Translations under genes and position numbers: made by a program
Shown: piece after piece, positions 46,739-60,189 of the stretch
Layout of the letters: each line of letters begins with the position of its first letter
Numbering within the stretch: position 1 is the stretch's first letter
Notes under the pieces: generated by a model
The model's database searches: none
What the model saw: only the letters and a program-made list of their open reading frames with translations
What the model was told of the DNA's origin: nothing
Source: Owenia fusiformis
Taxonomy: Eukaryota; Annelida; Polychaeta; Sabellida; Oweniidae
Assembly (NCBI GenBank): GCA_903813345.2
Contig: CAIIXF020000008.1
Span: forward strand, 19,884,822 to 19,948,821
Direction of reading: 5' to 3'
DNA: 64,000 nt

Positions 46739-49700
46739 TTAAAACTTATTGGTCCCTAAAAAGTTTCCCCTGTCAACAATTTGAAAATCAATACCCACCA
46801 ATGGTTTGGGACCACTGATGTACCCGCTATCTGTACCCTTAGGTTCTGTGATTTTTTCTTCAGAATGCGATCCCGGTTCAGTTTCTATTGAATAATTGAC
46901 AGTTTCTTCGCCTACAAAGCCTACCCAAATATTTTCCACCTCCACTTGGCCCGTTTTGAGGCTGTCATTCAAGCTATTAGAACTATCTTGAGTATATTGT
47001 CTTAAGTTCTTTTTTCGTAGCAGTTTATTTGGATTAGAATCAAGTTCGGAAGAGTAATTCGACATATGATCATTTCCATGCACGTCTTCAGAAGATTCAT
47101 TGTCCTTATATGATGTCCTGTCATCGTGTTGGATGGGACCACGCTCAGCTCCATGGTCCTCCTCAGCTTCAACTATTGCACGTTCTTGTCTTGAAGATGC
47201 CTTGCAATTGACGTCGCTGACCTTTTGCGGCAAACATAAACTCGGTGCATCTTTATTTTGAGGTTGACGCACAAGACACAATGTCCTACCATATAGCGAA
47301 TTGTCTCGCATCGCATCCTTTTCTTTTACGTAGTATTGCTCAGCCTAAATGTGTAAAACATAATTTATAGCCATAATCTGATTTATAATTAAATGGATTG
47401 ACATAGCCATTCTCACAATTTTCTGAAAACTGTTGGGGTAAAGTAAATCGTATATATAGCCGTAAAGTCTAAGACGGAAAGGAGGAAGGAAATTTTTGAA
47501 ACGAAACACGAAATCTTAAGGACATGCATATTGAAAGAAAGATGAGTTGACAACAATGTGTGCATTTCTTGAAGCACTATTCATATGTGATTTTTATGAT
47601 TTTATTAAAATACGACAAAAATAGCTACACCTCTTACCAATTCTTTCCGAGCCTTGCGCTTGTCTTCGCCTGTGTAGATTAACAATGGGAACAACGTCTT
47701 TAGCAGATGTTCGACTCCACTGCCCTCTTGTCTTATCAATAAATCTATATGTTCGTTCCCTGGCTTCGCCCCAAAACCAACGTACTGGGGACACTTCAAA
47801 AGGTTGTCGAGAATGATGCCCTAAATGTTGAAGAAAAGTATTTCGAAGTTAATAAACATAACATAGCGTCATAACTGCTTCATTATTCGTTTGGAATAAA
47901 TTCCCTTATACGAATATTAATGTAACATCTACAAATAAAATTCCCAAATTACAAATACAAATATGATGTATAAAATAAACAAATAGATACTAAATTAGGG
48001 TGCATTTTATGTTTGTAAGGACTAGAAATATTTGTAACTAACAATTCATTATTCACCAACTACAGCTTACAATTCGTAAATTTCCCCAAAATTGCCTGTT
48101 ATTTTATCGAAGAGGTGTTTTTTACCAATAATAATCTTGCATATTAGTATATTACCCATGAATTATTGCAGAAAGCAGAGGAATATTCGTACATTAGCGA
48201 ATGATAAAATGTAACTTTACGAATATAAATGTGAGTTTACGAATACAAATGTGAATTAACGAATATAAACTGCAAGTCTCAAGGCATAGGTCACGTGACA
48301 TGAGAGTTTTAGGTGTGTGTGGGGGAGGGGGCGATGACTTTGACCATGGGTTGACCATGTCTCGTTGAGAATGATCACGTGATCTTAATAAACCAATAAA
48401 AAACGAATATAAAAGTGCAATTTAAGAATACAAATGACGATATTTACGAACAATAAATGTGCACTTTTACGAAAACATATTACCTTGTTACGAAAATAAA
48501 TTCGACAATTAAAAAATAAAAATGCGAAGGCTAGTACTTATTCATTGATGAATTCGACATTCGGTTCGTAGATATCAAATTAATATATTTGCAGAAACAA
48601 TGATAAAGGTACAAAATGAACTCATTTTATTTGTATACGGATATACAATGTGTCACTAACAAATGCTTTTCAGGACTTTTGAATGTATTTCAGTATAAAA
48701 CACATACATATACGTTTTAACGAAACAAATTAGATTAACGAATAGAAAAGGCAAACAATGAATGAAAATACTCAAGTTACGAACATAAATGTGCATTTAA
48801 CAAGTCCAGAGGTTCAATTTACGAATGCATATATATAGCATATATGGCACTTTACCGTTAAAATTAGAAACGGGCCGTTATATCAATATGCCTCTTGAGG
48901 AGCGCCTCTGTCATTGCGGTAATGCTGTCGAAACAGAACTGCATTTTCTGATAGAATGCCCTTTATACCAGCTCGAGAGGAGTGAGCTTATGGATAGTGC
49001 AAGGACAATATTTGGCGAGGACTTTGAAACATCTAACCTTGCAAAATATTGTTTAATAATGAACTGTGAACTCCTTCAACGTCGTTTGGGAAAGACAATT
49101 ATTAAACTATGTATTAAAAGACGATCATTTTAACTTATTTAAAAACTTTGGTCTTAAAAGTGATTATTGTACACCATAGTGTCTCATATGCCGACACCGG
49201 CAGGGCCAGTGATTTTATGTAGTTTTTAATAATATGTAATTTTATATATTGGCGTGACACTTAAATAAATAAATACATACATATATAGTAAAATGCGAAT
49301 AATTAATGGAATGTTTTCTGCTTCATTATTCGTATTTTACTATATGTATTCGTAAACTGAACTTCTGAACACATTTGCATTCATAAACTCACATTTATAT
49401 TCGTAAAGTTTCATTTTATCATTCACTAATGTACGAATATTCCTTTGCTTTCTGCAACAATTCATGGGTAATATGCAAGATTATTATTGGTAAAAATACA
49501 TCTCATCGATAAAATAACAGGCAATTTTGGGGAAATTGTAAGCTGTAGTTGGCGAATAATAAATTGTTATTTACAAATATTTCTATTCCTTACAAACATA
49601 AAATGCACCCGAATTTAGTATCTGTTTGTTTATTTGATACATCATATTTGTATTTGTAATTTGGGAATTTTATTTGTAAATGTTACATTAATATTCGTAT

Positions 49701-52335
49701 AAGGGAATTTATTCCAAACGAATGATGAAGCAGTTATGACGCTATAATAATGAAGCAGAAAACATTCCATACGTATGACGTTATTAAACCTGTACCTGTA
49801 TTTACACGTGGCGTTCAGGTTTAGAGATAAATGTCTCTCGATGCACTTGATGTGCACTAAAATGGAAACGTGTACGTGAACTGAAACAGGGATACACCCC
49901 TGTCACACACGTTACACACATACGTGGTCAGTGAAACAAGAATTTTCATATTATTTTCCTCTGCACTAGATTAAATATTCCAAAAGTCGCGATTACCTTT
50001 GTTTCTCCATCACATTTAATTTGAATATGGCCATGGGATGTGTTAATGATCACGGTGTCTACATCTGGACACGGCATTTTCCAACCAAAAGCAGTATACC
50101 TATGTCGGATATCCTATAACAAAATCATAGGGTGTATTAAGATTTCAAATAAGTTTGCAGTTTTTCAAATATCGTTCATAGTGGTTTAATGAATTTATAT
50201 TAACATATTTATTTTAGATAGATGTCACCTAATATAGTTTATCAAGTGTACTCTCACGTCCGTGTTCAAAAACAACTAATGGTCAACAAGAAAAGAAGGC
50301 TCGATGGTACTTTTGAGGTAATTCTAGAGAACTTATATCTTTAATTTGGAAATTATAGCACAATCAAAACTTTTTGTGGTTGTTATTTTCAATTATATAC
50401 ATTCTCTCGAGAATCTATAAATATGACGATGATAAATAGGCGCTAGGCTAGTCAAATGCTAACATCAATATCACCCACCTTCCATTTAACTCTATCATCT
50501 TCACGAATCAAGTGGATTCTGAACTCACCACCCTTGCCATTACAATTGACAAATATCTTCACATGGTATGGAATTTCATTTTCGACATTAGTTTCTGAAA
50601 TCGACGGACCTTAAGGTGTTTGGCAAGTGGCCCCTTCAGGAGGTGGACTAGCATTTGCTCCCGGTGCATTTAGATCATTTAGTGACGTATTGTCATCGTC
50701 ACTGATATCGGCCGAGTTCTCTGCAGCAGTTATCTTTGTAAAATGTTTAAGTGTGAATGTGATCTTCCCGTTTTCTTTATCATATTCACATTTTGATCCT
50801 TCCCTATCAGATAAATTAGCCCATGCGTCCTCTCCATCATTCTTGGCAAAGACTGCTAATTTCTTCGGGTCTAGTGTCAGGTGATCGCACTCAACAATGA
50901 GTGTCACAGGCTTATCAAATAAGATGCCATCTGGACCACAGTCTATAACTGGAATCCCAGTTGATGTTTGAAACGGTTTTCTGTAGATGTGAATGTCCTT
51001 TGCAGCTTTCAGTGCACCTTTTGGTACCTGAAGTGTTGCAGTTCCATCTGGTAATGTTAACGTATCTCCGTTCGCACCAATCCTCTTAATAGCGAATGTA
51101 GGTGTACCCCAGGTCTGGGAAGAGTCTTCTTGTGCCTTTTCTTTAAATTGCTTTCGAAGATTTTCAACCGTATCCGGTTCCGGGAAACTTCCGTCCACGG
51201 AACTTTGTTCCCTATCAGATAGAGGTGTATCCGGTAATTCAGAGTCTTTTGAATGAAGCGATGGCAAACTATTATAACCAGAATCTCTACTACTCATTGT
51301 TGATATTTTCAAAAAATTCCCTTGCTTATGGATCGTGCCCCCCGTCATGCTCAAAGGTCTAGAATCTCTGTTCTGCACATATTGAGGGTGAGTATTAGGC
51401 TGCATCTCAACAGATTTAGACCTGCCAGCCCCAAGATTTGGCTCCGCTTCATTCGGCTTTGCCTGATCCTCCACACCATTTTCAGTGTGATTCACAATGG
51501 GCTCAATGTGATTAATCTCTTCGTGTGTATCATCTGTGCATATAGAGTCTTCAGCATTGCCAATTTCACATGTCTTATCTTGATCATGTGTAACTATTAC
51601 ATCAACGTATGAGACTCTATTATTGTTTCTTTTCTCGTCATGCGATGCCTCACTGCTTTCAGAATCAATGACTTCACGAGCGTGTGGATCATTACATCCA
51701 TAGGCTTCATCTTGGATTTCCAATCGACATCCCTGACTGTCTATTGAAATGGGAGGATCAGCTTCAAAATCAATCGTAATGCTACGGATGTCATCTTCTA
51801 ATTCAATACTATTTTCATCCGATCGGCTAGAATCGTACGTCGGGTTAAGCTGACCTAAGCCTGGTGTCCCATTTGTGTCCAAGTCGCCAGTTTCCATTGT
51901 CAAAGTGCGTTTAGATTGATTGGGTTGCCGTGTATTTTGTTGCCGCCTATATCTGCGACGGAACAATAATACCCCAGCAAGAATAATGACAACAATTGAA
52001 AAGCCCGCCGCTGCTCCTATCAGCGCGGTGAAGTCCTTAGAGCCATTTACGGGTAATGCAGTGGTGCAATTCATGTCGTTCGGATATGATGCACATGGAG
52101 AGAAGTATGTTGTCATACCCGTGGGACCATTTACAGAGTGAGTTAGATGTTCCGTTGATTCCGTCAACGGGAATGGAGAGGTGGTCATAGTGAATGACAT
52201 TGTTTCATTACGAAGAACCAAACTTGTGGAATTAACAAACGCAGCTCTGTCAGTTGTCGCATCCGATGCTGAAGTGACAGAATTCATTCTGGAAGCACTA
52301 TTTTGCGAGACTTCTGTAGTCGCTGAGACATTCAT
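46739..52335 (-). CDS. ZU5-domain single-pass membrane protein (in-frame TAA at 50611-50613)
   Basis: ZU5 domains occur in UNC5 netrin receptors, ankyrins and PIDD, where they mediate protein contacts. Exon 1 (52335-50479) encodes a Ser/Thr-rich ectodomain of ~100 residues with N-glycosylation sequons. It continues with a membrane segment at ~103-125 (FTALIGAAAGFSIVVIILAG) and a stop-transfer RRRYRR. A long acidic cytoplasmic linker and ZU5 at ~415-535 (NGDTLTLPDGTATLQVPKGA, VIDCGPDGILFDKPVTLIVE) follow. A TAA at 50611-50613 would end a 574-aa protein, but the same frame stays open after it to a donor at 50477. It continues in frame through 50113-49997, 47820-47638 and 47344-46739 (stop), giving 919 codons plus the TAA. 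The piece after ZU5 (ENEIPYHVKIFVNCNGKGGE) may be UPA-like, which is a weak call. No signal peptide or death domain is evident. An acceptor (CTTTTCAG) lies before the start exon and an in-frame TAA precedes the ATG, so a 5' leader exon lies further upstream. Confidence 0.72.
47866..49742. mobile_element. 1.9-kb transposon with ~400-bp terminal inverted repeats
   Basis: GCGTCATAACTGCTTCATTA opens the element and its inverse closes it (CGAATGATGAAGCAGTTATG, ACGC). The arms mirror for about 400 bp each (47866-48270 and 49330-49742), including TTTGGAATAAATTCCCTTAT. TA borders both ends. The middle has recurring TTTACGAATATAAATGTG words and the LINE remnant. It lies in an intron of the ZU5 gene. 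No transposase is seen. Confidence 0.75.
48835..49275 (+). mobile_element. 5'-truncated LINE (3' end of non-LTR retrotransposon)
   Basis: An open frame to a TAA at 49131-49133 reads IYGTLPLKLETGRYINMP, then EERLCHCGNAVETELHFLIE, then CPLYQLERSELMDSA. The C-x-C...E-x-H-x-x-x-x-C zinc-knuckle pattern after L-E-T-G-R-Y is the usual C-terminus of LINE reverse-transcriptase proteins. A ~130-bp 3' tail ends in AATAAATAAATAC. CATATATAG-like words flank both sides, a possible target duplication. Only the last ~100 codons remain. It inserted inside the 47866-49742 element. Confidence 0.7.
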
Positions 52336-52539
52336 GTTGAAAGATACTTCTGGGTGTGAAGCTTATTGTTTGTTTGCCTGGGATAACGACTTTCTGAAAA
52401 GAAAAGGCAAAAATGAACTTTGACATAGCCTTGCCACATCGCATTCCAATCTCGAAGTGAAACAGAATATAGTTCAGTATTTTGAAAAGCGAAAAATCAA
52501 CACAAAAATCCGATAGAATGACAAAGTTCAAACATTTGC

Positions 52540-53888
52540 CAAGTTTTTAGCCTATATTTTCATAAAAGGAGGTTTCAATCATTGATATGTATGCTATAAA
52601 TACGGACTTTCATGGTTTTACCAGTTTGAGGCCTAATTTCAGGCTGGTGTTTTAATTCCTAAAACAAACATGAAATTTCCAAAATATTTGCTTTACCGAT
52701 GATTCATGACATAAATTTGGTATATCCAAATTTTTGCGGAGACTTCCTCGTTCATTTTTAATCCATTTTCGTACCCAATAGAGTCGCGTTTTAGCAACTT
52801 AAGTGTTTAGTTAATCATTACATATAAAATGTAACTCACTTCCGTATTGTATTGTGAAATGCGCACAATCATTATATGTTACTTTTTTATGAATGCAATT
52901 CACGATGATAAAAAAACAGTTCCATGTATTCACCTTTAGAAACAATTTCCAGAGTTTCGATTTTGGTTATAGTTTGTTTAACTTGCCGCAAAACGTATAG
53001 AAGTGTTGATAGGTGATATTATTCCCTTAAATCAACAAGGTTTAGAGGAACCAGAATAAATAATACAATACTATTACATTGTAAATATCACAAAAGAGGT
53101 TGTAAAAATCAAAGCGAGCAAGTAAATGTTGACCTTGAAAATTTTACATTTTCAGACCTCAATAGCTCTTTTGTGATTAATCTGACCTAAATTCATATCC
53201 AAAATATCAATTAAAAAATCAACTTTTTGACATTTCGAAGGTCAACCAAAGGTCAAATCTCATACTCAATACAGCACGTTTATTCTAATATTCTTTACAA
53301 CTAGATTGAAAAATAACATATTTGTAAACGAGTACCATGATAAACACTCACTGTGCAACATTGAATATTTAGAGTTCCTGTTGATTAACTGTGTAGACGG
53401 TTAAAATGTTCTCACAAAGTCTTAAATGTCCTGACTGCACCATTCGCTAGTTTTACATATTAATTAGCAAATTGTAATTATGCATTTGATATCCATGCTT
53501 ATCTGAACCGCAGCGACAAATGACACCTAACTGAAATCGGGACTACCTGTATTCAAATACAGGTAAAATAATTTTCAAAAATCATAGAATTACCACGCGG
53601 AAGGGAATTATCCGGATCTGGGGGTTTACCGAACGACTTTAACTATGTGTGGGATGAGGTGCATAACTATGACCCCAGTTTGCACGGCATTCGCATAAAT
53701 TGCACAATACACACTGAAATCAGGATATGTCTATTTGTCCATTATGAGAGAAATGTGTGAATACTTCAATAGAAATGTTAACGACACACTTACTGCTAAA
53801 GAACATGACTCATGTTACAGTGCACTATGGAATGATAACCGAAACCCTGAGACCGAAACCCTGTAAACCGTTATGAATATATAAGGGT
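52540..53888. other. Intergenic, between divergent genes
   Basis: No coding signal. Sequence at 53130-53250 (CAACTTTTTGACATTTCGAA, GGTCAACCAAAGGTC) has a diverged inverse at 56895-56995, so both belong to a dispersed repeat. Confidence 0.5.
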
Positions 53889-54027
53889 CATGTACTCGGA
53901 GGTTTTGGATATAGGGTATATCCTGAGGGATATATTATTTATATCTCCCCGAGGGACCGACGGGACAAAGGGGAGATATAAATATTTCCCGAAGGATATA
54001 CCCTATATCCAGAACCGACCGTACATA
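53889..54027. mobile_element. Fold-back hairpin element, copy 1
   Basis: Arms TGGATATAGGGTATATCCTG and AGGATATACCCTATATCCAG enclose TTTATATCTCCCC/GGGGAGATATAAA and a GAGGGACCGACGGG loop. A relative lies at 60190-60320 on the other side of the STELLO-like gene. Confidence 0.8.
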
Positions 54028-54974
54028 ACTGATGTATCTCATACTTGAGTGGGTTTGGGGTGTTGGGTACGTTTAAATGATTTACACTCAAGATGTTGAG
54101 TGATCAACCTCAATTTATAAATTAATGTCCATTAAAGGCAGAGTCAGATCTATTATATAGGGAGCGGTGACAAAATTGCATTTAATAAATGTATGTTCAA
54201 TTGATCTATCAAGTGTTCCTTACAAGCTCAACCGTTATATGTTATCAATTGGTGAAGTTATTTAAGATTCAAAATGCAAAAATTGGGAATAATATTTAAA
54301 TAATAAGAATGGTAACCATTCTTATGATTGCATCATTGTAAAAGTCTTTAGTTTTCCTCAAATAAAGCCAAATACTTGCGGTATTATTAAAGAATAGACA
54401 TGACAAGAGGGATAATATGAGCCCAAAATATTCTAAAATTCAAACAATTTTCGTCAAGATGAAGCACCAAAGTAACAAAACTAATAATTCTTGGATTTTC
54501 ATGTTTCCAAAAAAAGTTGGGCTAACTCCCCGTCGACACAATGCTAAAAAAACTTTGAAATTTCATGTACTCTTTGAAGATTTACAATTTTTATGGTAAA
54601 TCACAATTCACAAGTCAACGAGATCATATAGTTACATGTCGATGGAATTTCACATGCATTCAAATAGAAATTAAGTGATTTTAGGCAGGATCCAAGATGG
54701 CCCTACCAACATACGTGCTGCCATCTTTTTATCCATCTCTTTATATAGAAAATGATTAATTAGATTTGTTGGAAGACAGATTGGTAGCGGATGCATCCAT
54801 CTTGCTAGGTGTATTATGTTACATATATGTATGATTGATAGAATTCAATAGTTATATCCAATAATTGATTACAATTGTGGCGTTCCTTTGAACATAACAT
54901 TTGAACATAAATCAACGTTCTTTGTCAACGATGGATCAAACTCTATACATTTTACGGGTAACAGTCCCTATAGA

Positions 54975-57900
54975 ATGAGGAGAATATATAAGTTAGGAAT
55001 TTCAAGCATTATTATATTTCTTTGTTGTTTTTCTTATCGAAAGAATCATCATATAATTAAGAACAGCATAAGAAATCATGATTTTAAGGAAGAACTTGAT
55101 GTCAAGAAAGAAGCAACTGTTGCTAAGGAAGCGGCTCGTCTTAAGGGCAGCTTTAATTTTAAGTCTGAGGTTAACAAGGCATCTAATGTCGAGGAAGAAT
55201 ATCAGGGGGGACTACACGAAGTAAAAGAAATTTATAATGTCGGTCCTATTAAAAATACAGATAAATGGATAATTGTTACGAGTATAGCATCCCCTACAGA
55301 GGATATAAAAAGTTTGGCAACATTGTCAGAATGGCAACTGCTGGTTGTTGCTGACACAAAGACTCCAAAAGACTGGCAGTAAGTACTAATATTGTTATAA
55401 ATTAATTTGTAGTAGGTTTATTTATTTGTCTTAAATATTATTCTCACCCTAGGGTATGTAGAATACCAAGACGTTTTCACTTAAATTACTTAAAAAGTGT
55501 CCGATTAAATTAATTACGCAGGGGCGTACCCACAGGGTTTTTCTAAGAGGGTGCGTGTACATCTAAAAAAAACAGTTTCCATCATCAAATCTAGTTCCAT
55601 TCTATCGCCAGTCACATATATAGTTCTTTTATCTTCCAAGTCTCCTTCAATTCTCCTGGGCAGTACAGGTATGAACGACATCTCCTAGGGAAAGTAAAAT
55701 TGGCTCAGAAGGGGGTGCAGTCGCAAAGAGGTTGACGAGGGCAATCGTATAGACCTCTATTGTAAACCTTGTTACTGTTATAACTGTCCCTTTGTACAAA
55801 TATGGTCGACAGCAGGAAAGTTAACGTTGCAGAATATAATTTTGATATATACCCAGTATTGCCAGTAAATATTCATCATATCATACAGGGCCCAGCCGTG
55901 ACCAAAAGTGAACAGATTTTCATTTTTTTTAATATAACGAGTCTTAACTTTTTCAGTTTAGATGGGGTTCTATTCCTTAGTGTAACTACACAGCGATCTC
56001 TTGGCTACAAGGTCCTAGAACATATACCATATTCAAACTATGGCCGCAAGAACATTGGATATCTATATGCAATTCAGGTACGTGATATATATTTCACTTT
56101 TTACGAATTATTAATTATTTTAAATGATTTCTTAAATATTGAATTCAATCAATTGGATATTTCTGCATCTTAAATCTTAAAATATTGAAACATATTCAAC
56201 TGTATTGACCCCCCCCCCCTTTCACTTGTTATATTTTCAATTTTTTATTAACGTTTTTTAGTAACGTTTCAAAAAATAACGTTAAGGAGGTATGGAAGAT
56301 GCTCATCATTTTTTTTACATCACACCATACAACAATTATTTCGTCGACACTTAGCCTTTGCTTATATGGGAGCCTAGCCTAGCTTCACATTTCAAAATAA
56401 TTGCCAAAGATGAGTAGATATCTCTCCAATCAATTATCACAAATTATGAACAGAAAATAAGTAAGCTAAAAATCAATTGACAGAATAACAATCTGCTGTC
56501 AAAGTTTCCCATGGGGAAATGTTTGACGGGTCCATGATTAGAGTCTAATAAATAATTCAAAAAGCATTTTATCGCACTTTAAAAAGTACAATAGCCTATT
56601 GCCGTCGTCTTCTGCTGAATGCAAGAATATTGCCAATATCTGGTTTGGGGCATGCTGGGTAAATAACTTAGCGGCCATTTTGATTTTTTCCTTAATTTTT
56701 GTCATCAAAATTCCAAGAAAACCACTTATCCATTCAACTTGAAACCTTTTTCAACTTGCTTCAAATTAATAAATTTTTCAATCTTGTAAAAGGTCATACT
56801 CGTTCCCAGTTTGATTTTCAAACTTCATACCTTGGGAATCCAAGATGGTTAGGTCCCAGGAATTCATCTGATCTTAGAGCTTTGGTTGGCCCGCAGTGAC
56901 CTTTGAAAGGTCAAAAAGTTGATATTTTAATTGATTTCTTGTTTTTTAAAAGGTCAGCTTTATAACAAAATACCTACTGAGGTCTGAAAAAGTAATATAC
57001 TTGTTTCTTCAGCATGGAGCCAAAGTTATTTATGAAACAGATGATGACAACCATCCAACCGATGGCCTCAAAGGTTTCATAACTACTCCTAAGATGTACG
57101 GCGTCGTGCCAACAACAAACGCCACATTATTGAACCCATATGCTTATTATGGGCAGCCAACGACATGGCCAAGAGGTTATCCCTTGGAGAACATCGGGGA
57201 CAATATCACGAGTGAGTACGATGCAGTGCACTGGAACACAGCTCTTATACAACAAGGGGCAGTTCATGGTGACCCAGATGTAGATGCCATCTATCGACTG
57301 ACACGCAAATCAAACTCAAAATCATTAAACTTAACTTACGATGATTTTATGCCACCATTGATTTACCCAAAATACATTTTTGTTCCATGGAATTCCCAGA
57401 ATACTTTATTCCACTATGATGCATTCTGGGGCCTCATACTCCCCGTAGCAGTGACATCCCGTGTAACTGACATATGGAGAAGCTATTTCACACAGACCCT
57501 CCTTTGGCTTATAGATGGTCATTTAAGTTATATGCCACCAAATTGCTACCAGTTCCGGAACTATCATTCGTACATAGATGATGCAAAACAAGAAGAAAAA
57601 CTTTACTACCAAGCCGGTGAACTTGTAAAGTTTTTATCTAGTTGGAAATGTGAATCAAATATCCTTTCGCTGTGTATTCAAAAATTAGCAGATGCTATGG
57701 CAGACAAAGGATTTTGGGAAATTCTCGACGCTAAATTAATAGGCGCATGGTTACAAGATCTTGTTAACATTGGATACAAGTTTCCGGTTATTACAAAAGA
57801 ACATCTTGATGAATCTGTTGATTTTCCTATCACTCTTCAATCTGATAATCGATTCCCTGTGTCGCTTCCATCAAATTCAAAATTAATTGATATTGGATGG

Positions 57901-58995
57901 AGAACATCAAAGATCAGAAACCTACTTTACAATACATGCTACATGTTCAAATCCTCTAAATCTAGAGAGACCAATAAGCAGCAACTGATACAACCAAACC
58001 CCATTTTGCTGTTGATTATATTCAAAACGCCAGTTTATGAGAGTATTCCATACTTAGAGGCACTTTATGATGGTCATTTTGCAAAGACCATATACTGCGG
58101 TCCGGAAAGGCCACGCAAATCTATTCTTCGTGAATGGAAAATTAATTTCATCACATTTAAGCAAACAGTGAATTATTTACCGGGTAGCTCCAACTATGAG
58201 TGTTTACTGAAGGTCCTCAAACTAGGCTTGAGGGTGGAAGGTATCTTAACTATCGCTGATGACGCGATTATGAAAGTTAAAGCAATCGCCAAGCTACCTT
58301 TAGATGAAGTATGGTTTAACGCGAGAAATTTTCAGACAGTTAGACAATTCTCAAAAATTGTTGAAGACACCTCGAAAATTGACATGAGGAATCCTCTTAT
58401 ACTAGGAAGCAACAGTGGTACTAGCGAAATCGCATCAGTGGAACATGGTAACCTTACAACGTGCAATATGTCAAACTTGCAAGGCAAATGTGAAATCATC
58501 ACTAGTAGCATGCACTTCAAACACTGTGAAATAAACATTACAAATGCATTTGACGAGCTTTACCAATTACAAAACTCGAACAAACTAATTCAAACATTTC
58601 TTATTAATCTCTCTAAACATTTGTTCGGTAGGAAAAGGATGGTATGGCAGGCTTCAGATATGTATTACATACCACGGAAACATTTCGAAATAGCCATACC
58701 CATTTTGGATGTCTTCTTCAGGCATAAGATATTCCTTGAGCTTGCAGTCCCGACACTTCAACATTCCTTAGGAGTAAAGTACAGCAACGTGGGCATGGCT
58801 GTATATAACTGGGACTTTGGTGGAATACGTGATAAGCCTTGGTTAATATTCTCGTCATTTTTGAACAGTTCACTTACATTCCTGCATCCAGTGAAACTAA
58901 GTGGCATAGCAAAGAATAAAAGTGAAATCACTGAAATGTTCTGTGCCGCAATGGATAGCCAGCACTTTACGCACCCTTTTGAAAACCATTCGTAA
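54975..58995 (+). CDS. STELLO/DUF288 glycosyltransferase-like protein, 835 aa
   Basis: DUF288 proteins are Golgi type II membrane proteins; in plants, STELLO1/2 act in cellulose synthase trafficking, and animal roles are poorly known. Exons 54975-55378, 55957-56077 and 57013-58995 join in frame (donors A|GTAAGT and CAG|GTACGT; acceptors TTTTTCAG and TTTCTTCAG). The N-terminus is a signal anchor (MRRIYKLGISSIIIFLCCFS) followed by a basic, charged stem. The conserved core reads WQLLVVADTKTPKDW-H, YSNYGRKNIGYLYAIQHGAK and VIYETDDDNHP, the last carrying an acidic DDD like the metal site of GT-A enzymes. Then come NPYAYYGQPTTWPRGYPLEN, LIQQGAVHGDPDVDAIYRLT and FVPWNSQNTLFHYDAFWGLI, typical of the family. 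The C-terminal ~350 residues are less conserved. I chose the ATG at 54975 because it precedes the anchor; no upstream in-frame ATG was seen. Confidence 0.87.
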
Positions 58996-59493
58996 ACTTC
59001 AAAAGCCACAATAATTTGTAATCTTTAACATACATGTCGTTAAAATATACTACTGTGGTCGATTTCAAGCCAAGAAACAAAAACTTTTGATGAATTTTAA
59101 CAATTAAAAGTGTATTCTTCTAATGAATTAAGATCGTTGAACGTTAAGTTTCCGATAATACGCATAGGAGTTACTTTTTATATTGATGTAGACTGCTAGT
59201 ATAACATTCTCCGCTGTTTCGTTCAGTAACCGTACCTGCGTACGGTGTCTAATAATAGCATGAGGGTAAACCAGTGATGCACTTGCCATTTATCGTTGAC
59301 TGCACATACAACAGAACAATTTTTATTCGATGCAATATCCATGAAAATGAATAAAAAATAGATATGGACTATATATGGTTTACGTATTTACTGATGATTT
59401 GTCCGTATTGACCTGTTGATTTTAAACTCATTCGATAATTTTTGCATATTGTTCTGAACATTTTTCATCAGAATTAGTCCGTAATTCAGACTT

Positions 59494-59814
59494 TTGCTCT
59501 CTCTCTCTCCCCAAGCCAAACGGTCTGTATATGCTCAACCCGATCTCTCCATTTGTCTTCACAGTCATTACTCCACCAGAGACAGATACTGTCACGCACG
59601 GGATTCTTGGTACTTGATTCAGAACAAGGCGGTGAAATGTAATACATGCCTTGATCATAGGAGGGAAAGACGAAGAGCTTTAGAGATGACAGACAAAATT
59701 ACGTCGCTTGCTTACCAACTTCGTTTGTCCGAATTACCACCGGCTGCCGATAGTCGTTGTGATTATTTAATCGATGTCAACATATTCCTTACATCTTTCT
59801 TTATATTGATGTAA
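59494..59814 (+). other. Open frame of unknown nature
   Basis: An open frame contains a Cys/Arg-rich piece, YCHARDSWYLIQNKAVKCNT then CLDHRRERRRALEM. I do not recognise it. It could be a mobile-element or exon fragment, but nothing else supports a gene. Confidence 0.2.
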
Positions 59815-59914
59815 AATAACAAGTGTTGAGAAAATTTTTAAATTCTAAGATAACATGGTATTCCAGGTACATAACGAACGGGAATGTATAGTGTATCTAG
59901 GGAGCGATCGACAA

Positions 59915-59972
59915 GTTCCGGGACCGGGATGGATACAGGTTGGATACAGGCTGTATCCATCCCGGTCCCGCT
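59915..59972. repeat. Short GC-rich perfect palindrome
   Basis: CGGGACCGGGATGGATACAG faces CTGTATCCATCCCGGTCCCG around GTTGGATACAGG, a strong hairpin in an AT-rich context. Confidence 0.85.
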
Positions 59973-60189
59973 TCTGAAATGCGAACTCTCAATGAAGTAT
60001 ATTTTTAATTTTAATATCGATTCATTTATCTGCTCCAGCAATATATGAGTGTGAACGTTTATAAAACTTTATAATAAAATCTATTTTTAAGACTAATGCG
60101 CACCTTACTGTAAGTACATTTTTGATTTTGGAACTTAATGAGGTATAGTGTACCTAGAACCTCAGTAGGTATGGAATACATTTATTAAA

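Noticed and set aside
55520-55740. hAT-type end CAGGGGCGTACCCACAGGG
   Set aside because: No matching inverse end was found nearby, so element borders cannot be set.
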